Shown: one piece after another, positions 23,593-34,521 of the stretch
Layout: the number at the start of each line of letters is the position of its first letter
Position numbering within the stretch: position 1 is the first letter of the stretch
Origin: Isoetes taiwanensis
Taxonomy: Eukaryota; Streptophyta; Lycopodiopsida; Isoetales; Isoetaceae
DNA: 64,000 nucleotides
NCBI GenBank assembly: GCA_021234155.1
Contig: JAJEKV010000099.1
Coordinates: forward strand, 3,691,453-3,755,452
Direction: 5' to 3'
Program-made: the position numbers and the translations under genes
Notes under the pieces: generated by a model
Database searches by the model: none
Seen by the model: the letters and a program-made list of their open reading frames with translations, nothing else
Told to the model about the DNA's origin: nothing

Positions 23593-24429
23593 AGGACAAT
23601 CTTTGTCCTCGACATTGCGCTAAGGTGACGAACCTACCTTATGCCTGCAAAAACAACAACATGTCATAACCTTTAGTTTACTTTAGTAATCAAGTTTTAT
23701 TAGTAAAAAGTCAAAATTTAGGCTATATTTGTACTTATACAAAATTATATAGCCTTAACACCGTTATTTCTTACGATAATACAAAATACTATTATAAGTG
23801 TTATTAGGGTTCATAATCTAAATTATGGCTCCCCCGTAATGCGCTCCTCGTTGAAGTCCCCCTTCTACTTGCACGCAAAAGGAGCACATTACGTTAGTTT
23901 AGTTAATAATTTGTGGTTTTAGGGGACCACCCCCTTACCTCCTTGGAGCGAACCATCAAGGCTCAAGGTTGTCCTACTACCTTGCACAAGATCATGGCCC
24001 TTTCGGTTTGAGCTTAAGGATCATTTAAGATGCTCCCATCATCGCCCATGATCGAGTGCTACCTGCATTACCGCGATCGCCCGGTCGAGTACACCCGATG
24101 CATCATGCCCCGGGGTTTCAAGCTAGGGAACGCGTCCCGCGATCCCATCATCGGCGCATGATCACTTTAACCTTCACCATGACCCTCCTACGGCCGGTGT
24201 CGTCCCCGCATCGTGGCATAGAGAGCATCCGTCGATGTCCCATCATCGCCCACCATGCCTCATTCCTCACTCACATGACCCTAATGGTCATGCGCACCTC
24301 TTAGTGCGTGTGGCCTAGAAGAATGCCCTAAAGGCGTATCCCATCATAAGCCCGCGATCCAAGGTTCTGGCACATGCACCCTACTAACTAGAATGCATGC
24401 GCCCGGGTCTAAGGCTAACTAACAACATA
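23593..24429. other. Non-coding 3' region of the Ty3/Gypsy element
   Basis: Between the chromodomain stop and the polypurine tract I see no gene. The first half is AT-rich, while 24000-24400 has GC-rich segments with repeated CCCATCATCG blocks. Confidence 0.5.
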
Positions 24430-24897
24430 CTAGCTAACCACGGCAGAGTCGGGTCGACCAAAGTGGGGGCGACTTCGCCCATCAAACTCCTTCATAAACT
24501 CTGGGTATTGCTTCTCCAAATCTTGCTTCAATACCCATGTCACGTCTTCCACGGGCAAGTGCTTCCACTTGACCAAATATTGGAGGAATTGGGACCACCT
24601 AGTCCTCTTGAATGACTTATCAAGAAGCAATTCAGGCACAATTTTAACTTCATCCTCCGTCATTTCCAACAAAGTTGGAGTATCCAAACCCTCCTCAGGG
24701 TTAGGATCGTGCCTTTTTAATAAACTCACATGGAAGACCTTAAGGTGGGTCAAGAGATCCAACTTGCAGGCTTGAGAGCCCACTCTTCTCCAAGATCTTG
24801 AACGGACCGGCCCACCTAGGGCGAGCTTCCTACAATTGCCGATGCGAAGCTTCCCTTGCTTAACCTTTACTTTAGCCAACTTTATCTGCCACAACAA
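24430..24897 (-). CDS. Integrase C-terminus and chromodomain (pol 3' part)
   Basis: The open frame contains LKVFHVSLLKRHDP (residues about 52-65), the typical end of a Ty3/Gypsy integrase, followed by an acidic linker. A chromodomain at about 88-138 reads VPELLLDKSF, then YLVKWKHLPVEDVTWV, then a YPEF helix. Chromodomains bind methylated histone H3 tails and steer chromovirus integration to heterochromatin. The aromatic and Trp positions of the fold are kept. It is the best-preserved part of pol, in contrast to the broken catalytic domains upstream of it. Confidence 0.85.
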   Translation of the reverse strand: MLWQIKLAKVKVKQGKLRIGNCRKLALGGPVRSRSWRRVGSQACKLDLLTHLKVFHVSLLKRHDPNPEEGLDTPTLLEMTEDEVKIVPELLLDKSFKRTRWSQFLQYLVKWKHLPVEDVTWVLKQDLEKQYPEFMKEFDGRSRPHFGRPDSAVVS

Positions 24898-25256
24898 AAC
24901 AACTCTCGAGGAGTTTTATGTCTATCTGCTAGACTCTTCAAATATGCCCATGCTGTTGAAGATACTCTCACACTTCTACCAAAAGCTATCGCATATATGT
25001 TGTCGTTGTTGAGAAACTTCCACCTTGGGCACTAAATTATGCCACATAACTATGGTCACACATTGATAACTGTAACTGATCATGGGGAAGACATCTTCGA
25101 TGACTCTTGCTTTATATTATTATGCGTAATTGACCAGGTGGATGTACTTTCGCCCATTTGGATTACTTGTTCCAATCATAGCTTCTCAACGTGCTCTCCA
25201 AAATTGTGTTGGTGCGGTCCCTTTGCCGATTGACTGCAATTGATAAGCAAAACTCA

Positions 25257-25607
25257 TCAACAAGTTGGTGCAGCTCGTGTTGAAGAAGTCTTGCTAAACG
25301 TCGCTAAAGAACTTCGGATTTCTGTTGGTGATGATCGACCTGTGCATTCCATGCGGCCTAAAAGAACTCTTATGTAAACCACACGGCTAGATCCAAGGCG
25401 GTGTCTATGGTGTGGCATGGCAAGTATGTGCCCTTTTGATAAGCTATATACCACAACTATCAAGGCTTTGAAGCTTCTTGTTGTCCTTGAAGGCCAACTA
25501 TAAAGCCCATGCTGATGACTTCCCACTTGGTGTCTGGCACTGCCCAAGGTTCCAAAACTCTTGGAATCCGAAGTTGTTCCGCCCTTGTCCGCTGGCTCCA
25601 CTGACAT
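25257..25607 (-). pseudogene. Integrase catalytic core remnant
   Basis: The frame contains SWPSRTTRSFKALIVVVYSL and SKGHILAMPHH, corresponding to the integrase block that normally reads VVVDRxSK around the first catalytic Asp. Here that Asp is Tyr. Later parts match the block around the second Asp only in shifted frames. The core is therefore inactive as written. Confidence 0.6.
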
Positions 25608-25859
25608 TCTTGGATATATCTGATTATCTACTTCTTCATACCCGGCCAGACGAAGCTACTTCTAATCTTGAAGTAGGCCTTTATAAATTTTGCATGGCTA
25701 GAAATAGGGCTATTATGCGTGTCATGGAAGATTGTTCTTACTTCTTATACTTTGGGTACGCATAATTGTTCTTTGCTATTAGAGATTGCCTTCCTTTTTA
25801 AACTATTTGAAGGTTTCTATTTCTTAATCCGTCCTTGCACTCTTGCAACGACTAGCCCA

Positions 25860-26171
25860 TTATGTGCTTGAAGTCCATGTTGGGTAGATGGCTTCTTCTA
25901 TCTTCTTGCCGAACTCACTTGCCGAAGTGGAGATTGCAAATTGATGCTTCAAAGGCTTGCCAATGAGTGGCGGCGTCTTAGCATCTCCATGGCTTCCCTC
26001 AATTGGGCTACATGCTCTTCCATTAATTTGCTGTAGATCACGATGTTGTTGAAGAGATATTGATGAAGAAATCATCCAAGGAATCTTGAAGATGTAGATC
26101 CTCGAATGCATACAAATTGGTGGAGCATTCCATAGACTCAAGGGCATCACTTTGAAAATGATAGTGCCCAT
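25860..26171 (-). pseudogene. Ty3/Gypsy reverse transcriptase remnant
   Basis: The frame has FKVMPLSLWNAPPICM, the LTR-retrotransposon RT block usually read as FxVMPFGLxNAPxTF. In a neighbouring frame the catalytic block reads FNNIVIYS followed by EEHVAQLREAMEMLRR. The canonical pair of Asp residues (YxDDI) is thus Asn-Asn, which would abolish activity. These are substitutions, unlike the indels elsewhere, and point to real decay. Confidence 0.65.
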
Positions 26172-29100
26172 ACCAAGTTAGAAGGAGTCTTATAATTATT
26201 TTCCCCCTTCATCCTTATTTGCTGATTGCCCGAGCTTAAGTCGATTTTGTAGAAGAATCCTGCTTCTTGGGGCTGATCCATTATGTCGTTTACTTGCTGA
26301 GCTTTCCATGGTTGATATACATCTTTGGAATTCCACCTTGGCGAAAAAGGATCCCCAAGTCGGTCAACTCTTACAACTGTTCCTTGTGTTCCTTGAGCTC
26401 TGCTAGCTTGGAAGTGCTCATTCTATAAAGAGCCTTGCTAATCCGGTGCAAGAGTGATTTTAGACTCTACGCCTCTATAGAGCACAAGCTCTCAAATTTC
26501 ATCAAGGGATATATCATGGGACTTCTTAATTAACGTAGAAATTGGCCACTGCAACTGTTTTGAAGTAGCATGTTCCTTCTTACTCTTGTAGTCGGGGTTG
26601 ACAACTTGTAGCTTATGTACGACCTCATTCCTCATGATGTACTTAAGTAATTGCTTTACTGACATGCGTTGCACGATTGGAATTACTTAACTTAAATTAT
26701 AAGGTACTTGCCCTTTGGTGCTGGGATAAGTATCTCTTGCTTATGATAATAAATTATTGCCTTAGCCGGCTTTAATATTGCATGTCTATTCTGAGGTCAT
26801 GGCTGCCAATGTACATAAGTTGGTGCCGATGCTTTACTTAGCTATGCTTGAGGTTGATGTCGACTTGACTCTTGTTCCGTTGGTGCTGCTAATTACTCGA
26901 CCTTGCCTTAATTACTGGCCTAGATTTAGACTTAAGAGTCTTGCTCTTAAAGATGTCCGTCATCTAGGAGGTGCAAAATTACAAGTTAAAGAACTACTTA
27001 CATAAATCCTATGGCCACAAATTTAGTCGGCATGACATTACTTTTGGGCACACATAGAAAACTATATGGTTAGATAATTATTCTTGTTTCAGATCTAATC
27101 TATAGTCTAGGATCTCCCCTTTCTTACTTATTGCCCTCTTGAAATAGTCCCACCTTTGAGTTGATGCCATCTAAGAAGTTGGCCGGACTTATTAGATTGC
27201 TTCCCTTCATTTGGTCGGATTATTCCTTATGCTGCGGAAGTACTCGTCATATACATGGTCGACGGTTATCCTATTATTGAATCCTTCTTAGCGAGGTGAT
27301 CAAGTTCACGAAGAGGTTCCAATATGTTGGATATCTGCCAGCAATGTATACAATTATTGTACTCCATACATTTTCTTTCCAATACTTGAAGCTTTGCTCC
27401 ATTCTTGGGTCCATCTTTCTAAAGGAAAAGACAAAAAAATTCTACTTTCGAAATTTAGTCCCCATCCCATCATGGATGTTATCACCCATAATTCTAAGAA
27501 ACTCAACTATCGATAGGGTCCCTAGCTTGCTCAAAGCTGGTGTAGACATTAGTCGTTGGAGTAGCAAGGCGATGATCCATAATTTGTTGAAAAGAATCGG
27601 TATCCTTGGAGTTCTTTGTGGTGGTCCTTCAAGTGCCCTGCTTTCTTTTATTGAACATATTTTGACTCTGCTCGTCCTTAATGTTGATGCTGACTACCTT
27701 CATTAACATTATCCCTCTTAGTGGACTTGCTGATGTAGATAACATAACGCTCGGTGTCGCATCCCAAGAGCTTGAAGATAATGTTCTTCACATTCTAGAA
27801 TCTTTCATGTCGCTCATCCGCCTTGGAGGTTCACGAGATTCGGGATGATTCTTCCAACTCTGAATTGCTATTGTTGTGTTTGACCTTGTCGATTCTATTC
27901 TTAGTCTTCTTGGTTGCATGTTGTTGTTATAAGGCTGATGACAATGTTGGGTGCTTTACCGCTTCTAACTGTGCAACTTCTCTTGCTGAGATGAGTTTAT
28001 GTGCATCCATCTGCAGGGACTAATCTTGACTAATCAATTAATAATGCTGGTATTTGGTCCCCCATGATGCCTCTTCTTGATGGTGTTTGACCTCCAATCT
28101 CTGAGGTGGAAGATCGAAGATCATCATGAGCTTGCGATGGTGTTGCCGAGGTTGATGTAGGCGCTCTGAAGTATTGGGGCTGATGAGGAAGAAATTTGTT
28201 GCAGTCTCGCCATATGCCTACTCCTGAGGAACCTACCCTTGCTGGCTTGCAATACCTCCTTAGTCAAAGCATGTGCGCTTGGAATCTAGATCGATACTAC
28301 TATGTCACGTATATACTGCGATAGTTGCCCTTCCTCGGAGGTGTATCCAGTCTCATCTTTTAGGGCTCTTGATATCATAAGTCGATGAAGTATACTTGTT
28401 GGTGGTGTAGGCTTTGTGGCATTAGTCATCGATGTGGGGTCGTTCTTCCTATAGCCTCTCCTTTATTTTTTAGTGTTAGGGCTTCCACGTACACCATCTT
28501 GGCCTTTGATTTGTTGAAGTTTCCTCCATAGTTTGCCCTCTTCTTTCAATTAGTTGATGTTGTCGAGTCTCTCCAATGTCGAGGCTCGAGGATTTGGACG
28601 AAGGTTCTCCTGACCTATTTTACTGCCCTAAGCACAAGGCAATTAATACTACCGCAAGAACAATTATTTACGTTTACTTACTCTACAAACCCTAATTTTT
28701 ATACCTTTATCCACTCTACCTCAAATGACCCACTTGGCATATGGCACTCTACTAGGCACTGAGAAAGGTACTTATTTACTATCGTGGGGGTGGTAGAAGG
28801 AGATTTATTCACTGAGTGTACTTGGTGTGCTAAGACTAAATTACTTAAATAGAATGAATTCCTAGATAATTATCTATGATACAAGGCATGGCTGAAGACA
28901 CTTGATGATAGTGCACCTATAACGTGTGTTGGTGTACCCTACCAACGTGTGACAACAATTTCTAAGGCCTTGGCAACTAGCTGGGTTTCTATGAAAAAGT
29001 TTTAATTATACTACCTACATGTAGAAAAAAGACACTTAGCAAGATAAGACGACAAGTAAGCTATGATGAGTCTTGTCTTTGTCTCTATCTAGCTTAAGGT

Positions 29101-29190
29101 TCTTGGTTCTAAATCTAAGGCTTGGCCATTAATATTATTTAACATTATTAAAGCTTAAATCTAATTAAGAATCCTAATTTAAATACAAAC
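26172..29190 (-). other. Decayed 5' pol/gag region of the Ty3/Gypsy element
   Basis: No protease, zinc knuckle or gag domain could be recognised on either strand. Short open frames such as 26492-26674 (minus) may be pre-RT remnants. Composition becomes AT-rich toward 29190. I cannot exclude a divergent gag. Confidence 0.35.
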
Positions 29191-29474
29191 GATGCCCGCC
29201 CTCAGTGGTTGGCACGGGGGGGTTTGGGGGGGTTCAACCTTGTGGGTGGGAGGTTCGATTCCTGCTACTGTGGGAATTCTTTTAAGATGAGGTTCAAATA
29301 GATTGAAAAGCTAGAATGGGGTGCTGCAAGATACTAGAATGCATGGGGGTTTGGGGGGTTCAACCTTGTGGGTGGGAGGTTCGATTCACAATTTTTTCGT
29401 GGGAATTCTTTTAAGATGAGGTTCAAATAGATTGAAAAGCTAGAATGGGGTGCTGCAAGATACTAGAATGCATG
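29191..29474 (+). repeat. SINE-like unit with pol III B-box, duplicated in tandem
   Basis: An A-box-like GTGGTTGGCACGG (29205-29217) is followed by a perfect B-box GGTTCGATTCC (29252-29262). A second copy of the downstream part, with B-box GGTTCGATTC at 29378-29387, follows from about 29345. Both units end with GCTAGAATGGGGTGCTGCAA. The spacing of the boxes is compatible with a tRNA-derived SINE. No A-tail or target duplication was identified. Confidence 0.45.
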
Positions 29475-30026
29475 GAAAAGGCTAGGATATGCACTCAGAA
29501 CTCTTCATTGCAATTTTGCCAAATTTTCAAACAGATGCACATGAAACCCAGGTGGTTTGTGCGAAAATGGGCCTTCCGTCCAGGGTCAGAGGCCAATTTA
29601 GCATAGCCTTCAAGGATCTTTGGGACTTCTGTCAAGAGTTTTAGAGAATTTAAAGATCCTAACATACTTATTTGGGAATTTCTAATCTAATTTGGAACTT
29701 TTCCTGGGCTAATTGGGCAAAATTTGGCCTGGATATGGTGAAATCGGATGGCTATGCGAAAATGGGCCTTCCGTGAAGGGTGCAGAGGCCAATTTCGCAT
29801 AGCCTTCCGATTTCGAATCTTTGGTCCAAAATTTAGCTAATTTGCCTATAGTACCCATACTAATTTACCCTATTTGGATGCTTACAGTCATGGTGGCTAC
29901 AACTAAACTAAAATTTGAGCAACTTAAACACATTTTAATACAAGAATTGAAGTCAATTAACAACAAAATTTTATATTTATAGAGGGGAAACTTAGCAATT
30001 ACATTAATTTACACAAAACTTCATCC
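29475..30026. other. Non-coding stretch before the H3-like gene
   Basis: No gene is seen. A ~45-bp motif containing ATGGGCCTTCCGT and AGAGGCCAATTT followed by GCATAGCCTTC occurs twice (about 29570 and 29760). The region lies 3' of the H3-like gene on the minus strand. Confidence 0.5.
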
Positions 30027-31023
30027 TCAAGGGTATTCCTTGCGGATGCGACGCGCCAAGTGCAAGTCCTTGGGCATCAGGGTCACCCTCTTCGCGTGGA
30101 TCGCGCAGAGGTTCCCTTCTTCGAACAACTGGGTGAGCTCAGCCTCAGCGGCTACTTGCAGCACCCGAGTTGTGAGCGACGTCACCCTATAGTCGGTGAC
30201 GAAGTCTTGCATGACCTCCCTCATGAGCAGCTCAAAGCCTTCCCTAATCGGGAGATTAGTGCCTTTGGAAGTGCCTAATCTCCCAAAAACTTCGGGCATG
30301 CCTTGTGTTCGGCCCATGGTGGACCTTCCTTGGCTTCTCGGGTCGTGGCGGCGGCGGCGGCTTGGGCTGGTTCCTTACTGGTCGGCCTCCCTCCCCGTAT
30401 CGTTGAACGTTTTGGCGGCGGTACCCGGTCGTTATACCTCGTCCAGCGGCGGAGGTATTCTTCATATGCCTTGGCTGGCGTCTGTAGTCGGTCCTCCCTC
30501 AAAAGGCGACGCGGTCGCTTCGCCCATATACGCTTCTTAACCACCTTAGGTGGCTTGGGCCCACTTTGGATAAGGTGGTCTTGCGTCGAGGTTTGAAGAT
30601 TCCCAGGCGACTTGGCGTCCTCCTCCCCTTCTTCTTCCTCTTCATCCTCATGAAGCACCTCCTCGTCCATTCATAACCTTCTCCTTGCCCTTCTTCTTGG
30701 AGTGCCAGAAGGGCCGCCTCTGAGTTTGGTGTTTGCTGCTGCTTTGCTGCTCCACACCTCCCTCAACTTGCTCTTCCACCTCGTGTCCGAGGAAGGCCCA
30801 AAGTGGCGGGACTCTCCGATTCTCACGGGTGCCCGCCCGGCGAAGAACCGTGCTTCTTTGGCGGAATGTCTCGTCGTTTGTTCTTTGGAGGGAAGCTCCT
30901 CTTCCCCTTCTTGGGTCGAAGGTGCTCTCGGGATCTTCTTCACATGGCGACCTGGCGCTAAATCGCAATCGAGAGTGTAGGTCGCTCACCTGGCTTCTTG
31001 GCATGCAGCTTGGTTCGAGCCAT
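30027..31023 (-). CDS. Histone H3-like protein with long N-terminal tail (possibly CENH3-like)
   Basis: On the minus strand the last 260 bases encode a full H3 histone fold. The alpha-N helix is WEIRHFQR (30262-30290), then [20 protein letters not shown], then [20 protein letters not shown], then [20 protein letters not shown], stop at 30027. The most upstream ATG at 31023 opens [12 protein letters not shown], matching the invariant MARTK start of H3 and CENH3. Between them lies a tail of about 240 codons rich in Pro, Arg, Lys and Glu, broken by frameshifts near 30270 and in the tail. Long tails and EIRHFQ..TNL are typical of plant CENH3, but loop 1 has the canonical H3 length (QDF to AAEA is 23 residues in both), so centromeric identity is open. 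It sits between primer site and pol of an LTR retrotransposon, where gag would be. The fold call is firm; the gene model is not. Confidence 0.85.
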
Positions 31024-31589
31024 ACTTGGCCCGTCTAAAAACGGGTGGCAGTAAAAGGCTGACCAAGAGAGAGATGGTGGAGGAAAAGGTTGGAGGGAAA
31101 ATGAGGTGTCGAGGATATTTAAAAGGAGGGTCCACAGGAATTTTCCCTACCATTAATAGGCCTACTTATTAGCCCCCTTATTAATTACACCATAGTACCC
31201 TTATTATTAATATATATTAAATTTCTAATACACATACTAAAATTCCTATTATACCTTTAAAATTTCAAATTTCCTAATGGTTCGAAGTGTTAATTATGGA
31301 TTTGCGCCATTTTTCACTCGGGTCTCAGTTGGCATGATTCTTGACCCATTTTAGGTGAAATTTGATGCAGATGCATAATTTTCACTCAAAATTTACTAGA
31401 AGGTAAATTTGACTCATTTATTTCTTCGTCTAACACTTAACCTAATTCCTGACCCCCTACCTAGGAGAAAAAAATTTTCCCCTATTTTCGCGGTTCAATG
31501 GTGGAAATGTTTATTTCACACCCCTATAGGCCTGTTAGACTACTTTCATGGTTATGGTCAATGCTAGTTCTTGGTCAACCAAGAACATC
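31024..31589 (-). other. Untranslated leader between primer site and H3-like gene
   Basis: About 565 bases without coding potential separate the primer binding site from the H3-like ATG. They are AT-rich, with homopolymer runs near 31470, and probably serve as the 5' leader of the element transcript. Confidence 0.5.
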
Positions 31590-31601
31590 GCTCTGATACC
31601 A
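31590..31601 (-). other. Primer binding site, initiator tRNA-Met
   Basis: The plus strand reads GCTCTGATACCA, the complement of TGGTATCAGAGC, one base from the LTR end. It fixes the element orientation as minus. Confidence 0.9.
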
Positions 31602-31602
31602 T

Positions 31603-33239
31603 TGTGGCGCTCCACCGCTAAATATCGGCTCCGTAGGTACATTCGGCGGAAATCCCCATCCGGTCCATCAACCGCATGGGCCCTCCGTCTAACCCGCTTT
31701 CGAGAGAATCCTAGTGCGGGCGGGGGGACACTGAAGGTGTCTTCGCGCCCTTCCCCTATGGGCTCCTATCCGCAGTGGAAGCATAAACAACGTCGAACTA
31801 GCAATAACAATACAACATACTACCTCGAAGGGTAGTCCATCACATATCCACAAACGCAAAGAAGATAATCCTAAGCCATAAAACATAAGAGCTCCTACCC
31901 ATGGCTCCGGAGCTCATAAGGAGGGTGGCCCGGTAGCTAGGCCTCAAGATAGAAGCGGACCGAGTCATAACAATGGCGGGGCTGGCTATAGACAATGGCT
32001 AGGGTTGACCACTCCATCCGCCCCTCACATGCATACTTTGCGGATGGGCTAAATCAGGCTCGGCATGACTCTAGCCTTCCTGATCATCGCAATCCCATGG
32101 CATCACCCATCGGGACTACTCCGGGTTGCATCTCCCTGGTCGATGAGGCGGGAAGGGTTGCATCTCCCCTTCCCGGGGTCTAGAGGTTCCGTGGGCGGCT
32201 AGAGAATGCGTGGCGACACCGCGATTAGCACCCCGACTTAACCCCCAAAACGAGAGCCAAGCCAACACTTGCGGCTCTCGAGGGCGGCGACACCATTGCC
32301 CCGGGAGGTGTCGGACCCATGCTCGCCCACCGCAGTGACCCACCATAGGCCTAGCCCACTATGGGATCCCCCGGTCCCCACTCGGCGGGGATCCTCCCTC
32401 CACATTCCCTCTAGCCCGTTATGTGGTGCTGAGTCACATCATAGCCTCGATAGCCCGGTGGGCTCCTATGCACAAAGCCGCAACTAATAGGAACTAAGGG
32501 ATCTACTCTAGGAGCATACTACATATGGCCCTAGGTCTCTACCCCCCTTCCCAATACAAGAGGAGCAAACATGATCAACCAACATCACATAATCATCATA
32601 TCCTAAGAATGATCATAAGAAGAACATCTTAACCTAATCATACAATCTAACTAATGGTTAGGGTTCATTGATTAGGGTTCAAGATGTTGAATACTGGGGT
32701 TCTAGGATGGCTCTACTCTAGATACAAGATACTAGCACATCTGGAATGCTAATTCCAGATGAGCTATCACAACTACTACCCTACATACCTGCTCCTGATG
32801 CTCTCCCTCCAGATCCGTGTGCCTCCATGGTCTTCGACTCACGTGATGCTGCTCTTGCTTCAAGAACGAGTCTACCCTGCGGGGCTGCTGCACCAGTCTA
32901 TGCCACAACAAACGATGTTGAAAACGGGTTCAAGCAGTAGGTGAGTCTCTGGGTGCTAGGGCTGGAAAGAGGCCTAGGGTTAGGGTTTCAGCCTATATAA
33001 GTTAGGTCCACCTAGGATGCCACGTGGCACCAATCGGGTGAGTCCTGTGTGGCGGGTGCCCCCAATAGGTTAAGGCCACGTGGATAATGGTCTAACCTAT
33101 GGTTGGCTAAGTTATGAGAATAACTTGGCCATGCCCCCTAGTGCCACAATCTATGGTATACAAGGCTATGAAGATAGACTTGTATAGTGACGGATCCAGG
33201 AATATACATATTTATGGCGTATATTCCCCTGGACCGTCA
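31603..33239 (-). repeat. 5' LTR of the Ty3/Gypsy element
   Basis: The LTR starts TGTGG and ends GTCA on the plus strand; on the element strand it runs TGACGG...CCACA. It matches 21935-23581. Plant telobox-like AGGGTTAGGGTTT lies near 32975. It is followed by the target duplication CAGCT (33240-33244). Confidence 0.9.
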
Positions 33240-34500
33240 CAGCTTCAGGGAACATGCCTTGACAATCTCCTAAGGAAACAGAGCTGAACATGTGAAACCG
33301 AATTAAATAAAAAAAAAATTACTAAATTGAGTTTCCTAACTGGCTAGCACCTATGTACATGAGGATATGTTATCTCAAAAAATGTCAACCAAATTCCTTT
33401 ACAGAAGCTTCTTCTCTTTCTTTCTTCCCGTCTACATTGCATTACAGCTAGACCTTTCGGCAAGCTGGACAAACTACACGGTTCAATATTCAATAAGTAA
33501 TCAAATATTTCAACTGTTTGTTCAGAAGCTGCTCAAAATAACCCTCACACAAAAGAATGCAACCACCTTTACCTCTGGTGATCCCCGGCCTTTACCTGAA
33601 GTGATCCCCCAGCCTGAGACCATAGTTGCTCTTTTGTTCTATGAAGAAGAAGCAAGCTTGACGAAATATCACACATTATTCTTCTCTTGGATGCATCGTG
33701 GAACAGCTCCCCCCGTTAACAATAGTATTTTGGAAGAGATAAAGTTTAAAGAAGCTGACGAAATGGTAACTCCGGAGGGTGCTGGAAAGAAGAAGGGAGC
33801 TGTAGAAATTAAGGTTTTGAAAAATCCGGATAAATGCGACGAAGCGGATAAAGAGAATTATTGTTTGTAAGACTGAAGTAGCATCGGATAACCAAATAAA
33901 GGAGGAGATTTTGGAAGAAGCGGAGACTGGATTGTAGGCTCGAATCGCCATAGTCATTTTGTTGCCACAACAAACCCTAAACCACACACCGTCGTTCTTT
34001 GCCCTAGTTCTCCCTTCTATCCATAGCAACATAAAAACGAACCGGACCGCTCTACTTCAAATGAACCAAGTCTACGCTTCTCTGCTTTCTCGATCCACGC
34101 CTTGCTCTACTCTAATCCCGATGCCCCGCCTACGATCCCAATCGTTCAATTAAATCAATCAAATCCACGGGCCTTCGATTTAGGGCTGGGTCCAACACTT
34201 CTTGGAAGAACGGAGACTGGGATTGTAGGCTCGAATACGCCATAGTCATTTTGTTTGCCACAACAAACCCTAAACCACAAATGCCGTTCTTTGCCCTAGT
34301 TCTCCCTTCTATCCATAGCAACATAAACGGAACCGGACCGCTCTACTTCAGCTGAACCAAGTCTCTGCTCTGCTCTGATCCACGCCTTGCTCTACTCTAC
34401 ACCGATGCCCTGCCCTGATCCCAATCGTTCAATTAAATCAATCAAATCCTGGCCCTTCGATTTAGGGCTGGGTCCAACACTTACTGAATAACATTATAAC
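33240..34500 (+). repeat. Family A continuation with copy of the 9.2-10.1 kb block
   Basis: The family-A unit cut at 21934 resumes and runs into the same flank as at 9231-10158, including the open frame MLSQKMSTKFLYRSFFSF (33367-33870). The last ~290 bp (about 33905-34195) are repeated in tandem at 34196-34490. Substitutions against the first copy cluster at CAG/CTG, for example GCGACGAAGCGGATAA here for GCAGACAGAAGCAGATAA there. Confidence 0.85.
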
Positions 34501-34521
34501 ATTATATAATATAGGATAGGA

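Larger units (their letters stand above)
21935..33239 (-). mobile_element. Ty3/Gypsy chromovirus-like LTR retrotransposon carrying an H3-like gene
   Basis: Two direct LTRs of about 1.64 kb bound an 8.0-kb interior. Read on the minus strand, it runs LTR, tRNA-Met primer site, histone H3-like gene, reverse transcriptase remnant, integrase remnant, chromodomain, polypurine tract, LTR. The 5-bp target duplication is CAGCT at 33240-33244; its left copy reads CGACT at 21930-21934, consistent with a miscalled CAG. LTR ends are TG...CA on the element strand. The pol domains are mutated at key sites, so the element is not autonomous now. No gag was recognised. Confidence 0.85.
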
